Positions 27,232 through 35,306 of a stretch of DNA of 64,000 bases are shown here, piece by piece; positions within the stretch are counted from its first letter, which is position 1; every line of letters begins with the position of its first letter. The stretch comes from Streptomyces cathayae. Lineage in GTDB: Bacteria; Actinomycetota; Actinomycetes; Streptomycetales; Streptomycetaceae. Position numbers and translations under genes: made by a program. The stretch is taken from assembly GCF_029760955.1 (NCBI RefSeq), contig NZ_CP121682.1, forward strand, positions 6,962,501 to 7,026,500, written 5' to 3'. The notes below the pieces were generated by a model. The model worked only from the letters and a program-made list of their open reading frames with translations. It ran no database searches and was not told where the DNA came from.

Positions 27232-27521
27232 CGATCGCCACGGAAGTGGTTACGGAGATCGTCACGGCAGTCGCCCTCGGTGCCGACCTGGACTCGCGAG
27301 AAGACCAGCACTCCGTCTTCCTTGCCTTCCTGCTCGGCCTTGGCCCGCTGCGCCTCGATGTCCGCGATGCGCTCGGCGCACTCGGCACTGACGGACTTCT
27401 CGGGCTGCGGCTCCGGTGCTGAGGAGGCGTTCAGTGTGGCGGTGGCGGCGAGGCCAGCCGCGCACAGCACCGCCCACGCGGCAACCCACGAGCGGCGGCT
27501 CATCCGTATCGGCTTAGGCAT
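27228..27521 (-). CDS. Small exported protein, first of a coupled pair
   Basis: A 97-residue protein. After a basic start (MPKPIRMSRRS) a hydrophobic segment (WVAAWAVLCAAGLAATATL) serves as signal peptide or anchor. The ectodomain begins SSAPEPQPEKSVSAECAERI and contains a charged helix (ADIEAQRAKAEQEGKEDGV) and a second cysteine near the C-terminus (TEGDCRDDLRNHF). The layout of signal, Pro-rich linker and Cys-flanked acidic domain is shared with the next gene, to which it is coupled through ATGA. No family is recognised. Confidence 0.65.
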   Translation of the reverse strand: MPKPIRMSRRSWVAAWAVLCAAGLAATATLNASSAPEPQPEKSVSAECAERIADIEAQRAKAEQEGKEDGVLVFSRVQVGTEGDCRDDLRNHFRGDR

Positions 27522-27685
27522 CCAGGCATCCTACGAGGGCCGCGGCGGGCTATCGTCGAATCGCGGCTTCCTCGTCGACGAGACCAACGACGGAGCCAGC
27601 TGGCATCGCCGACGAGGGCGACGGTGTCCGACCGATCGCGCGTCAGCTTTGGCCGGCTGCCATTCAGCCTCGACCGCTCACCACA

Positions 27686-27744
27686 TGTCGGGGTACGGGC
27701 TCATCTGCAGAGCGAAGTACAAGATCACGTACACAGTGCCGACG
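27686..27744 (+). repeat. 59-bp inverted repeat, left copy
   Basis: This copy matches the reverse complement of 28357-28415 at 56 of 59 positions, with differences at 27697, 27719 and 27739. The pair brackets the 181-residue hypothetical gene. Read leftward, this copy encodes TVYVILYFALQMSPYPDMW and a stop. Confidence 0.9.
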
Positions 27745-27760
27745 ACCGGGGCGCGGTATG

Positions 27761-28306
27761 TCAGAGAGTGGTCCGCCAGCGGGGTGCCTCGTCGTCGGGC
27801 CGGTGTGGGCTGGCGAAGTGGAAGGGCACGTTGAAGTGTTCTGCCAGGGCGGTGCCGGTTTCCACGGCTTCCTGCGCCTCCGGCCAGGGCGGTACCTGCC
27901 TGTTGAGGGCCCGCAGATCCGACCCGTGACGGATCCAGGCCAGGTCGACCTCGTGCTGCGGATCGTCGAGGACGGCGATGAGCACCACGAACCAGCCGTC
28001 GGTGTCCCCGTCCCAGACCGCCTCCAGCGCGGCCAAGCGCCCGAGCAACCGACGGATTCTGGCGGCCAGCGTCTCCACATCCCGCGGTAGTGCCGGAGCG
28101 CGGTCGATCCGACCGGCCAGCTCCTGATACCGAGCCATCACCGCACGCTGACAGTCGTACAGGCCAGGTCGCGGCGCCGGGGCCTCCTCCAGGGCCTGCA
28201 CGGCCTCCATCGTGACCCGGATTGCCCGCAGACGGTCATCGCGCAGGACAAGACCGTCCACCCGCTCGCGTACCGACTCCGGCAGCACGTCCCACCATGT
28301 CTCCAT
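27761..28306 (-). CDS. Hypothetical protein between inverted repeats
   Basis: A 181-residue, mostly helical protein. The ATG at 28306 starts METWWDVLPESVRERVDGLV, then come DRLRAIRVTMEAVQALEEAP and RPGLYDCQRAVMARYQELAG. A second half with WDGDTDGWFVVLIAVLDDPQ and VETGTALAEHFNVPFHF follows. No transmembrane segment, signal or metal site is visible. I do not recognise the family. The gene lies exactly between two 59-bp inverted repeats (27686-27744 and 28357-28415), an arrangement that suggests it moved or was duplicated as a cassette. Confidence 0.65.
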   Translation of the reverse strand: METWWDVLPESVRERVDGLVLRDDRLRAIRVTMEAVQALEEAPAPRPGLYDCQRAVMARYQELAGRIDRAPALPRDVETLAARIRRLLGRLAALEAVWDGDTDGWFVVLIAVLDDPQHEVDLAWIRHGSDLRALNRQVPPWPEAQEAVETGTALAEHFNVPFHFASPHRPDDEAPRWRTTL

Positions 28307-28356
28307 CCCGGCATTACAACCCTGCGGGGCACTGTCGACCGCACCGGGGCCACCGC

Positions 28357-28415
28357 CGTCGACACTGTGTACGTGATCTTGCACTTCGCTCTGCAGATGA
28401 GCCTGTACCCCGACA
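28357..28415 (-). repeat. 59-bp inverted repeat, right copy
   Basis: This is the partner of 27686-27744. Read rightward it encodes the related peptide TVYVILHFALQMSLYPD in an open frame that runs on without matching the other copy. The three differences are all non-synonymous in this frame. Confidence 0.9.
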
Positions 28416-28476
28416 CCACAGCTGCGGCGACGGCCGTAGGGCCGAGCCCGCGTGGTGGCCTGCCCCGGCACTGCCG

Positions 28477-28884
28477 TCATTTCTCTTCGACATTCACGAG
28501 CCGGCTGATCGACAACTGACTCCGGAACCGGTCGACAATCGCTGTTCCTTGAGATGCACGAAGCCAGAGACAGTGGTAGAGCTGGCCGATCATGCGGTTG
28601 AAGAGGTTTCTCTGGGCAGCTGCGCGCCAGTCTCCTTGCTCGCGTCGTCGCCGGTAGTGGGTGTTGGCACCGGCGGAGGCCCGGAGCGAGGCGAAGGCCT
28701 AGAGGTAGCCGGCGTGGTTCAGCCGGTCGTTCTTGACCCAGCGTCGGGTGATGGCCGACTTCTTGCCGGAGGCCCTGGTGATGGGTGAGGAGCCGGCGTA
28801 TGCCTTCAGCCGGCGGGCGCCCTCGATCACGCTGACGCGATCGGCCGGGCCCCGCAGTCCGACCTGCAACCTCCCATCAGCCAA
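28477..28884 (-). pseudogene. IS110-family transposase, C-terminal remnant with a nonsense codon
   Basis: The C-terminal transposase_20 region of an IS110 transposase is clear: RRLKAYAGSSPITRASGKKS, then RRWVKNDRLNHAGYL, an in-frame TAG at 28699-28701, and the continuation AFASLRASAGANTHYRRRRE and NLFNRMIGQLYHCLWLRAS down to a TGA at 28477-28479. In intact relatives the interrupted position is Trp, so TGG to TAG is the likely lesion. The N-terminal two thirds of the protein are missing, and the IS1182 remnant abuts the upstream side. Confidence 0.85.
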
Positions 28885-28914
28885 TCCCTTCGAGAGAGCT
28901 GCACCTACTTCGAG

Positions 28915-30140
28915 TTATGCGGTGAGGGAGAGGTCGAGGCGGGCGAGGTGCCCGGTCCGGGTGCGGTCGAGCGGGTGGCCGTTCCACCAGGCGTCGAGAC
29001 GGAGCAGGTTCAGCGCGACCGCGGAGAAGGCGTGTTCGAGGTGTGTCTTGGGCAGGCCGCGGTAGCGAGCGCGTCTCATGCCGGTGACCGCGACGGCCTG
29101 GTGGATGGTGCCTTCGATGCCGGCGCGGGTGCCGTACTTGGTGCGCCACTGCTCGCTGATCTGTTCGGCGCGGGCCTGGTCGAGGGCTTCTTGCCGTTCG
29201 CGAGGCTGGAGGGAGAGCGAGCGGCCTCCGGTCCTGGAGCGGGTGCACCGGTCGCGGACGGGGCAGGCCTGGCAGGTCTGCTTGTCGAACTTGACGACGA
29301 TGGCCGGCGCCCCGCGCTGGCTGGCGGGGCTCCACCAGGTGCTGGTGCTTCCGCGCGGGCAGACGGCCTGGCGCTTGTCCCAGTCGATGGTGAAGGCCGT
29401 CCGATCGAATCCGGCACCGGCGCGGGCCTGGGGCGAGCTGTTCAACAGCACCGGGGTGACCAGGGCGACGCCGAAGTTGCGTTTCACTGCGACGATGAGT
29501 TCGGCCGACGGGTAGCCGGAGTCGAGGAAGTGCTCGGCCGGCAGCAGGTCACGGGCGGCCAGCAGCTGATGGATCGGTTCGGTCATCTCCGCGTCGGTGA
29601 CCGTGGCGTCGGTGGTGGCGATGTTGGTGATGATCCGGGGCGCGGGTTCGCCGTCGGCCGGGTCAGGTACCGGATCGTCGCAGGTCTCGCTGATGTGGAC
29701 CTTGTACCCGGTCCACCAGGAGCCTTGCTTGAGGCCGTAGCGTGCGTCGGTGTCGTAGGGAGAGGCGAGGCGGAGTCTCCCGGGCGGGAGATCCTCGCTC
29801 TCCCGCCGCTTCACCTCCGTCCCCGCCGCGGTGACGGTGCGGTGGTAGTTCTGCATCCACACCGTGCGCAGAACCCGTAGCGCCGGCAGATCGCGCAGCC
29901 ACACCGGTGCGGCCGGCGAGCGGACCGCCTCCAGGAGTGCGAATCCGTCCCGGCCGTAGACCAGGGCCATCTCCGCGCGCTTGGCCTTCGAGGCAGGCGG
30001 GTGCCACGAGTCGGTTCGCTGCCCGTACCGTTCGGCCCACTCCCGAACCGGCACCGCATCGGCCGGCCAGTCCGGGGCGGCACAGGCCAGAGCCTCCAGC
30101 GCGGCCCGCAGCGTCTCCCCGGCCAGCTCCAGCCTGTTCA
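28915..30140 (-). pseudogene. IS1182-family transposase, 5'-truncated
   Basis: The frame carries most of an IS1182 transposase: NRLELAGETLRAALEALA, ERYGQRTDSWHPPASKAKR, LRLASPYDTDARYGLKQGSW with WTGYKVHISETC, HFLDSGYPSAELIVAVKRNF, RQAVCPRGSTSTWW, CQACPVRDRCTRSRTGGRSL and GIEGTIHQAVAVTGMRRARY. Family members have about 130-150 further N-terminal residues, which are absent: at 30141 the sequence switches to the end of an IS5-family element. The open frame continues to 30261 only by chance through that element. The remaining domain lacks its start and is unlikely to be active. Confidence 0.85.
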
Positions 30141-31239
30141 GAGGGCGTTTATGCAGGCCAAGGCACATACGCGCCTTATACGAGTGTCCCGCTTCATTAC
30201 GGATAGCCCGATGCGCGAAGAACGTCGCCCGGCAGGGCGGTAGCCTCGCCACCCGTCTCATCCGCTTCTGGGTTCGGAAACCCGTCTGGCGTAGAGATGC
30301 AGCAGAACCTCCCAGCCATCAGCGGAACGAGAAGTTCCGGCATGCCCATGCTCAGGCTGTGCTGTGAGTGAGCGCAAGCCGTATCCCAGCGACCTGTCGG
30401 ACGCCCGATGGGCCCTGATCGAACCGACGTTGACGGCCTGGCGCAATGCCCGTCTCGAACGTCGCCCCACCGGCCAGCCGGCGAAAGTCGACCTGCGCGA
30501 CGTGTTCAACGCGCTCCTCTACCTCAACCGCACCGGAATCCCCTGGAAATACCTCCCGCACGACTTCCCCGGCCACGGCACCGTCTACTTCTACTACGCC
30601 GCCTGGCGCGACGAGGGAATCTTCACCCAGCTCAATTACGACCTCACCGCCCTGGCCCGCGTCAAGGAAGGCCGGAAGCCCGAGCCGACGGCCTCCGTGA
30701 TCGACACCCAGAGTGTCAAGACCTCCACCAACGTGCCCGTGACCAGCCAGGGAACCGATGCCGCGAAGAAGATCGTGGGCAGGAAGCGAGGCATCCTCAC
30801 CGACACCATCGGCCTGATCCTCGCCGTGACCGTCACCGCCGCCGGCCTCTCCGAAAACGCCCTGGGGATACGCCTCCTCGACCAGGCGAAAAACACCTAT
30901 CCAACCATCGCCAAGAGCTGGGTCGACACCGGCTTCAAGAAGACCGTCGTCGAACACGGCGCGAAACTTGGGATCGATGTCGAAGTCGTCGACAAAAACC
31001 CAGGAACCCGCGGCTTTCACGTCCTGAAAAGACGTTGGGTGGTGGAGCGGAGCATCGGTTGGATCATGATGCACAGACGACTTGCCCGCGACTACGAGAC
31101 CCTCGCCGCCAGCTCCGAAGCCATGATCCACATCGCTTCGATCGACAACCTCGCCAAGCGCATAACGGACGAGGTCACGCCAACCTGGCGAGGAACCTAC
31201 TAGGGCATAAGTGGCAACCCGGTCACATTAAATGCCCTC
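30141..31239 (+). mobile_element. IS5-family insertion sequence (IS1031/IS427-like), about 1.1 kb
   Basis: The element begins GAGGGCGTTTATGC and ends in the imperfect complement (GCATTTAATG-type GAGGGC end). It is flanked on both sides by TCA (30138-30140 and 31240-31242), a 3-bp TNA-type target duplication known for the IS1031 subgroup of IS5. It contains a single transposase gene and interrupts the IS1182 relic. Confidence 0.8.
30364..31203 (+). CDS. IS5-family transposase
   Basis: A 279-residue, apparently complete single-frame transposase. The N-terminal DUF4096-like region (YPSDLSDARWALIEPTL, YLNRTGIPWKYLPHDFPG, FYYAAWRDEGIF) precedes the DDE nuclease: VIDTQSVKTS (first Asp), VDTGFKK (second Asp region) and RRWVVERSIGWIMMHRRLAR with the catalytic Glu. 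The start is GTG 30364. There is no frameshift, so this copy could be active. It lies in the element bounded by 30141 and 31239. Confidence 0.9.
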   Translation: MSERKPYPSDLSDARWALIEPTLTAWRNARLERRPTGQPAKVDLRDVFNALLYLNRTGIPWKYLPHDFPGHGTVYFYYAAWRDEGIFTQLNYDLTALARVKEGRKPEPTASVIDTQSVKTSTNVPVTSQGTDAAKKIVGRKRGILTDTIGLILAVTVTAAGLSENALGIRLLDQAKNTYPTIAKSWVDTGFKKTVVEHGAKLGIDVEVVDKNPGTRGFHVLKRRWVVERSIGWIMMHRRLARDYETLAASSEAMIHIASIDNLAKRITDEVTPTWRGTY

Positions 31240-31272
31240 TCAGGCCAGGGGGCACGTCAAGCCGTCCGTCAA

Positions 31273-31893
31273 TCAGGGGCGCGGCATGCCGTCGAGGACC
31301 GCTTGGAACGCGTCGGTGACCGGACAGAGCGCGTTGTCGAGCTCGTCGATGTTGACCGCCGCTGCGCCCGCTGCGGCCCACTGCCGGAGCACCGCGACGT
31401 AGGCCGCCTGCACGGCTCCGCCGATCGCGGCCGGAACCGGAGCGCTCGCGTCGAGTCCCGTGCGCTCCTCCACGTAGCCGCTTACCACCTCGGCCCATAC
31501 GCGCCAATGCGCAGCAGTCTCCGCGACGAGCGCGGCGTCCCGGTCGAGTACCCGGAAGCGATCGAGCCACGAGGTCGGTGCCGCCGCCTCGGACAGCTGT
31601 GTCGACCGGACGACCGCCGACCGCACGGCAGCCATCACGGGCGCGTCGTCGGCGTCATGGAGCGCTGATCGCAGTCGTTCGACGGCACGATCGAACTCGC
31701 TCCACACGATCCCCGCCTTCGAGCCGAAGTAGCGGAACAGCGTCGAGCGTCCGACGCCGCCCGCGATCATGATGGCTTGCAGTGTCGTTGCCTCATAGCC
31801 ATCACGGAGCAGGAGTTCGAAGGCGATCTCCGTGAGCGCCTCGCGGGACGAGGCCGGGGGTCGTCCGCGGCGAGGACGGGAGGTAGTCATCAT
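31273..31893 (-). CDS. TetR-family transcriptional regulator
   Basis: A 206-residue regulator. The N-terminal HTH reads SREALTEIAFELLLRDGYEA, TTLQAIMIAGGVGRSTLFRY and FGSKAGIVWSEFD. The C-terminal domain is helical with WRVWAEVVSGYVEER and resembles the TetR_C_17 (MftR-like) form. The start is ATG 31893 (a second ATG follows). It is divergent from the alcohol dehydrogenase gene across about 100 bases containing a TATAAT sequence, and is the likely repressor of that gene. GC content and codon use are slightly less extreme than in the core chromosome. Confidence 0.88.
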   Translation of the reverse strand: MMTTSRPRRGRPPASSREALTEIAFELLLRDGYEATTLQAIMIAGGVGRSTLFRYFGSKAGIVWSEFDRAVERLRSALHDADDAPVMAAVRSAVVRSTQLSEAAAPTSWLDRFRVLDRDAALVAETAAHWRVWAEVVSGYVEERTGLDASAPVPAAIGGAVQAAYVAVLRQWAAAGAAAVNIDELDNALCPVTDAFQAVLDGMPRP

Positions 31894-31997
31894 CCGAGCG
31901 TAGGGCAGGGTATTTTTGGGACTGGGTACCATTATAGATTCAGTGGTCGGTCACACACCGGCCATCCGCCGGGAGAAAAGTGCTGAAGGAGCGAATG
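31894..31997. promoter_or_regulatory. Divergent promoter region of the TetR/alcohol dehydrogenase pair
   Basis: The 104-bp spacer is AT-rich for this genome. On the minus strand TATAAT occurs at 31936-31931, facing the regulator gene. The sequence GGTACC is close by. AAGGAG at 31986-31991 serves the dehydrogenase. Sharing of one operator by both genes is inferred, but no clean long palindrome was found. Confidence 0.5.
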
Positions 31998-32936
31998 ATG
32001 CGCGCATGGCAGTTCACCGAAGTCGGAGCACCCCTCACGCTGAACGAGGTGCCGACGCCGACGCCGGCCGCGGACGAACTCGTGGTGCATGTCCGCGCCG
32101 CTGGGCTCTGCCACAGCGACATCGGGTTCCTCGACGGCACACTGACGCCGCTGCTGCCGTTCCGTCCGATCACGCTCGGCCATGAGATCGCGGGCGTCGT
32201 CTCCGCCGTGGGATCCGACGTCACCCAGTTCACCGTCGGTCAGAAGGTCGTCATCCCCGCGGCCATCGAAGGACCGGGCACCTCGAAGAACGGCGGGTTT
32301 GCGGACGAGGTTGTCGTCCTCGAACGACTCGTCGTCCCCCTGCCCGAGGGAGTGCCGTTCGACCAGGCGGCAGCTGCCACGGACGCAGGTCTCACCTCGT
32401 ACCATGCGGTCTCGGTGCAGGGAAAGGTCACTGCTGGCTCCCGGGTCGGGATCATCGGCCTCGGCGGGCTCGGCTCACTCGGCGCGCAGGCTGCGCGCGC
32501 ACTTGGCGCGACGCTGTTCGTCGCCGAGAAGAACGAACGCGTTCACGACTTCGCACGCTCGCTCGGCGCTGAGAGGGTCGCGAACGACATCACCGACTTC
32601 GCCGGCGAGGACCTCGACGTGGTCATCGACTTCGCCGGCTTCGGAACGACCACCGACGGCGCGATCCGCTCCGTCCGCCGGGGCGGCCGGATCGTCCAGG
32701 TGGGCCTCGGCCTCGCCCGAGCCGAGATTGACCTGCAGGCACTCACCCTCAACGAGGTCGAACTTGTCGGCTCGCAGGCCGGAACGAAGGAGGACTGCGC
32801 GGCGGTGCTGGACCTCGTCGCCGAAGGAAAGCTGTCCTCGCGCATCACCGAAATCGGGTTTGAGGAGATCGCCGACGGGATCGGCCGGCTCGAGCGCGGC
32901 GAAGTCATCGGGCGGCTGGTTGCCACGTTCGGATGA
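31998..32936 (+). CDS. Zinc-type medium-chain alcohol dehydrogenase lacking the structural zinc loop
   Basis: A 312-residue NAD(P)-dependent MDR dehydrogenase. The second of two adjacent ATGs (31998) has the better distance from AAGGAG. Catalytic zinc ligands are Cys38 (AAGLCHSDIG), His62-Glu63 (TLGHEIAGVV) and probably Asp129 (ATDAGLTSYH). The dinucleotide fold is GIIGLGGLGSLGAQ at 151-164. The usual structural-zinc lobe with four cysteines is absent: GQKVVIPAAIEGPGTSKNGG runs directly from the catalytic domain into FADEV. This makes it about 25-30 residues shorter than standard enzymes. It is likely controlled by the divergent TetR gene. Confidence 0.88.
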   Translation: MRAWQFTEVGAPLTLNEVPTPTPAADELVVHVRAAGLCHSDIGFLDGTLTPLLPFRPITLGHEIAGVVSAVGSDVTQFTVGQKVVIPAAIEGPGTSKNGGFADEVVVLERLVVPLPEGVPFDQAAAATDAGLTSYHAVSVQGKVTAGSRVGIIGLGGLGSLGAQAARALGATLFVAEKNERVHDFARSLGAERVANDITDFAGEDLDVVIDFAGFGTTTDGAIRSVRRGGRIVQVGLGLARAEIDLQALTLNEVELVGSQAGTKEDCAAVLDLVAEGKLSSRITEIGFEEIADGIGRLERGEVIGRLVATFG

Positions 32937-32953
32937 CATAAAACAGCGTGACT

Positions 32954-33086
32954 GGCGCTGTCACAGTATTGGGTGCGTAAGTTTCTGACGGCCCGCCGGG
33001 GCTTGAGCGCCGGCCCGAAACCCCGGCCCCACCACGCCCCGACGCGCCGTCAGAGACCCACGTAATCAACAACGTGACAGTGCGCC
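32954..33086. mobile_element. Short IS6-related remnant (MITE-like)
   Basis: The left end GGCGCTGTCAC (32954-32964) and the right end GTGACAGTGCGCC (33074-33086) are inverted and match the ends of the complete IS6-family element next to it. The interior around 33018-33070 also resembles the region before the right end of that element. No coding sequence remains. An internally deleted copy or solo right end is inferred. Confidence 0.55.
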
Positions 33087-33124
33087 CCTGGAGCGCTTCG
33101 GTGAGGTCGGCAAACGGTTGGCTG

Positions 33125-33986
33125 GGCGTTGTCACGTTGGTTGACCGGGTGGGATGATCTTCGGGTTGATCAGGCTGCGAGGGGTCGTCTGTGGACAGCG
33201 CACCGTCGTACAGAAGGCACCGGTACCCGGTCGAGATCATTGCCCACTGCGTGTGGTTGTACTTCCGCTTCCCGCTGTCGTTCCGCGAGGTGGAGGAGCT
33301 GATGCTTCAGCGTGGTGTGCTCGTCTCGTATGAGACGGTGCGGCGCTGGTGTGGGAAGTTCGGCCAGGCCTACGCAAACGGACTACGCAGTCGCCGGCCC
33401 CGGCCCCGGCCCGGCGACACATGGCACCTGAACGAGGTCTTCATCAAGGTCAACGGTGAGCTGAAGTACCTGTGGCGGGCCGTCGACGCCGACGGCAACG
33501 TGCTGGACATCCTCGTGCAGAACCGGCGGGACACCGCCGCGGCCAGGCGGTTCTTCCGCCGCCTGATACAGAAGACCTGTTCGGTGCCCCGGGTGGTCGT
33601 CACCGACAAGCTCCGCTCCTACGGCGCCGCCCATCGCGAGGTCATGCCCTCCGTCGAGCACCGCAGTTCGAAGTACCTCAACAACCGGGCGGAGAACAGT
33701 CACCAGCCCACGCGGCAGCGTGAACGCGCTATGAAGGGCTTCCGCTCTGTCGGCGGGGCACAGCGATTCCTGTCCGCGTTCAGCGGCATCTCACCCCACT
33801 TCCGGCCCCGACGCCACCTGATGACAGCCTCCGGCTACCGAGCTGAGATGACCGTCCGCTTCGCCATCTGGGACCAGATCACCGGCGCCGGCCGGCCCAC
33901 CACGGCCTGAACACAGGCCCGAGCCGCAAGCCCCCACGCCCCGACACACCTTCAGGCAACGACCCACCCGACAACGTGACAGCGCC
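33125..33986 (+). mobile_element. IS6-family insertion sequence, about 0.86 kb
   Basis: GGCGTTGTCACGTTG at the left and the complement of GGCGCTGTCACGTTG at the right form terminal inverted repeats around a single transposase gene. Size fits the family. No 8-bp target duplication is visible at the flanks, which suggests rearrangement after insertion. Confidence 0.75.
33191..33910 (+). CDS. IS6-family transposase with an altered catalytic residue
   Basis: A 239-residue transposase starting with GTG 33191. The zinc-ribbon-less N-terminus YPVEIIAHCVWLYFRFPLSF and VSYETVRRWCGKFG is followed by the DDE core. The first catalytic position, normally DE in WHLDEVFIK-type motifs, reads WHLNEVFIKVNGELKYLW here, with Asn81 in place of Asp. 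The second Asp (VVVTDKLRSYG) and the Glu (NNRAENSHQPTR) are intact. The frame is otherwise complete. A single G-to-A change would explain this, and the enzyme is predicted to be inactive. Confidence 0.88.
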   Translation: MDSAPSYRRHRYPVEIIAHCVWLYFRFPLSFREVEELMLQRGVLVSYETVRRWCGKFGQAYANGLRSRRPRPRPGDTWHLNEVFIKVNGELKYLWRAVDADGNVLDILVQNRRDTAAARRFFRRLIQKTCSVPRVVVTDKLRSYGAAHREVMPSVEHRSSKYLNNRAENSHQPTRQRERAMKGFRSVGGAQRFLSAFSGISPHFRPRRHLMTASGYRAEMTVRFAIWDQITGAGRPTTA

Positions 33987-34218
33987 GCCGGTACTCAAGC
34001 CCCTCATCAGCGGTCTGTCGATGCCTTCGGTCCCGGTGACACCACCCCCGGATCATGAACGACAAGGGGGGAGGTCATGCCGGGCCCGAAGGCCGGAGGC
34101 CCCATTGCGGAGCCACGAAGAAGGTAACGGGGGTGGGAGGCCCGCAGTCGGAGTGCGGGAAACGGATGAATGCCCGCCCAGCCGGGAATAGCGGGCCCGG
34201 GTCGCTGTTGATCACACC

Positions 34219-35109
34219 ATGACTTCTGAGACACGCGAGGCATTCGGACGGGTCGGCATCTGGAGCAGTGCCCTGCACGGATCGCGGGCAAACGACGCGG
34301 GCAAAGAGGCGATCGCGGACGCGGTCGCCGAGCTCGAAGAGCTGGGGTACGGCACTCTCTGGATCGGGGGCAGTCCCTCGCCCGACGACGCCGCGGCTGT
34401 CGTCGCCGCCACCCACACGGTCACCGTGGCCACCGGCATCCTCAGCATCTGGGACCACACCGCCGAGGAGGTGGCGGCGCGAATCGCAGCGATCGACGCG
34501 AGCGCGCGCGGGCGATTCGTCCTCGGCCTGGGCGTCAGCCATGGCCCGATGGTGCCGCAGTACGCGAAGCCGTACAGCGCGATGGTGGCCTACCTCGACG
34601 CACTCGACGCCGCCACCCCACCCGTGAACTCCGGACATCGAATCCTCGCGGCGCTCGGCCCGAAGATGCTGAGGCTCGCGACCGGCCGGGCGCTGGGCGC
34701 ACACCCCTATCTCGTCACCACCGAGCACACGGCGGAGGCACGCGAGGTGCTCGGCCCCGACGCGCTGCTCGCCCCGGAGCTGTCGGTAGTGCTCGACACC
34801 GACCTCGACCGGGCCCGCACCACTGCGCGGAACATGCTGGGGATGTACCTTCGACTGCCCAACTACACCGACAACCTGCTGCGCCTGGGGTTCGCGGAGA
34901 GCGACTTCGAGGGCGGCGGCAGCGTCCGTCTTCTCGACGCCCTCTTTGCCCTGGGCGACGCCGAGCACGTGAAGGCCCGGACGCGGGAGTACCTTGACGC
35001 CGGCGCCGACCACGTCGCGCTCCAGGTGCTCACCGCCGACGAGGGCGGCGCCGGCCTGCCGCGGGCCGAATGGCGTCAGCTGGCCGGGGCACTCGCCGAC
35101 GAACTGTAG
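34219..35109 (+). CDS. LLM-class F420-dependent oxidoreductase
   Basis: A 296-residue luciferase-like TIM-barrel protein of the TIGR03620 type found in mycobacteria and streptomycetes. Features are FGRVGIWSSALHGSRANDAG, ELGYGTLWIGGSPSPDDAAA, ATGILSIWDHTAEEVAARI and the coenzyme-contacting FVLGLGVSHGPMV; the C-terminal part includes LPNYTDNLLRLGF and GADHVALQVL. Such enzymes use reduced F420 or FMN to reduce or oxidise diverse substrates. The ATG at 34219 has no strong ribosome-binding site. It stands alone in the island, unlike the three LLM genes in the catabolic cluster further right, and is not closely similar to them. Confidence 0.88.
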   Translation: MTSETREAFGRVGIWSSALHGSRANDAGKEAIADAVAELEELGYGTLWIGGSPSPDDAAAVVAATHTVTVATGILSIWDHTAEEVAARIAAIDASARGRFVLGLGVSHGPMVPQYAKPYSAMVAYLDALDAATPPVNSGHRILAALGPKMLRLATGRALGAHPYLVTTEHTAEAREVLGPDALLAPELSVVLDTDLDRARTTARNMLGMYLRLPNYTDNLLRLGFAESDFEGGGSVRLLDALFALGDAEHVKARTREYLDAGADHVALQVLTADEGGAGLPRAEWRQLAGALADEL

Positions 35110-35306
35110 AGGACGGCACGCACGGGCAGCCGGAGATGGGGGTGCTGCCACTGTTGACTCTCATCTCGTTGAGCTGGTCAATCTCACGAGGCGGACGAAT
35201 GCTTCTCAACCAACGCCAGTAAAGTACCAGCTCAGCACCGCTCAGGCCCGACACCAAAGTGACCCAGCAGCACGGCAACGGAGCGAAAGCCAGCACGTGA
35301 AAAAGA

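Noticed and set aside
27686..28415. Inverted repeats as ends of a known insertion sequence
   Set aside because: The enclosed gene has no transposase motifs, and the repeat ends show no target duplication that I could identify.
30408..31319. 303-codon plus-strand frame inside the IS5 element
   Set aside because: It is an Arg/Pro-rich shadow of the intact transposase in the adjacent frame.
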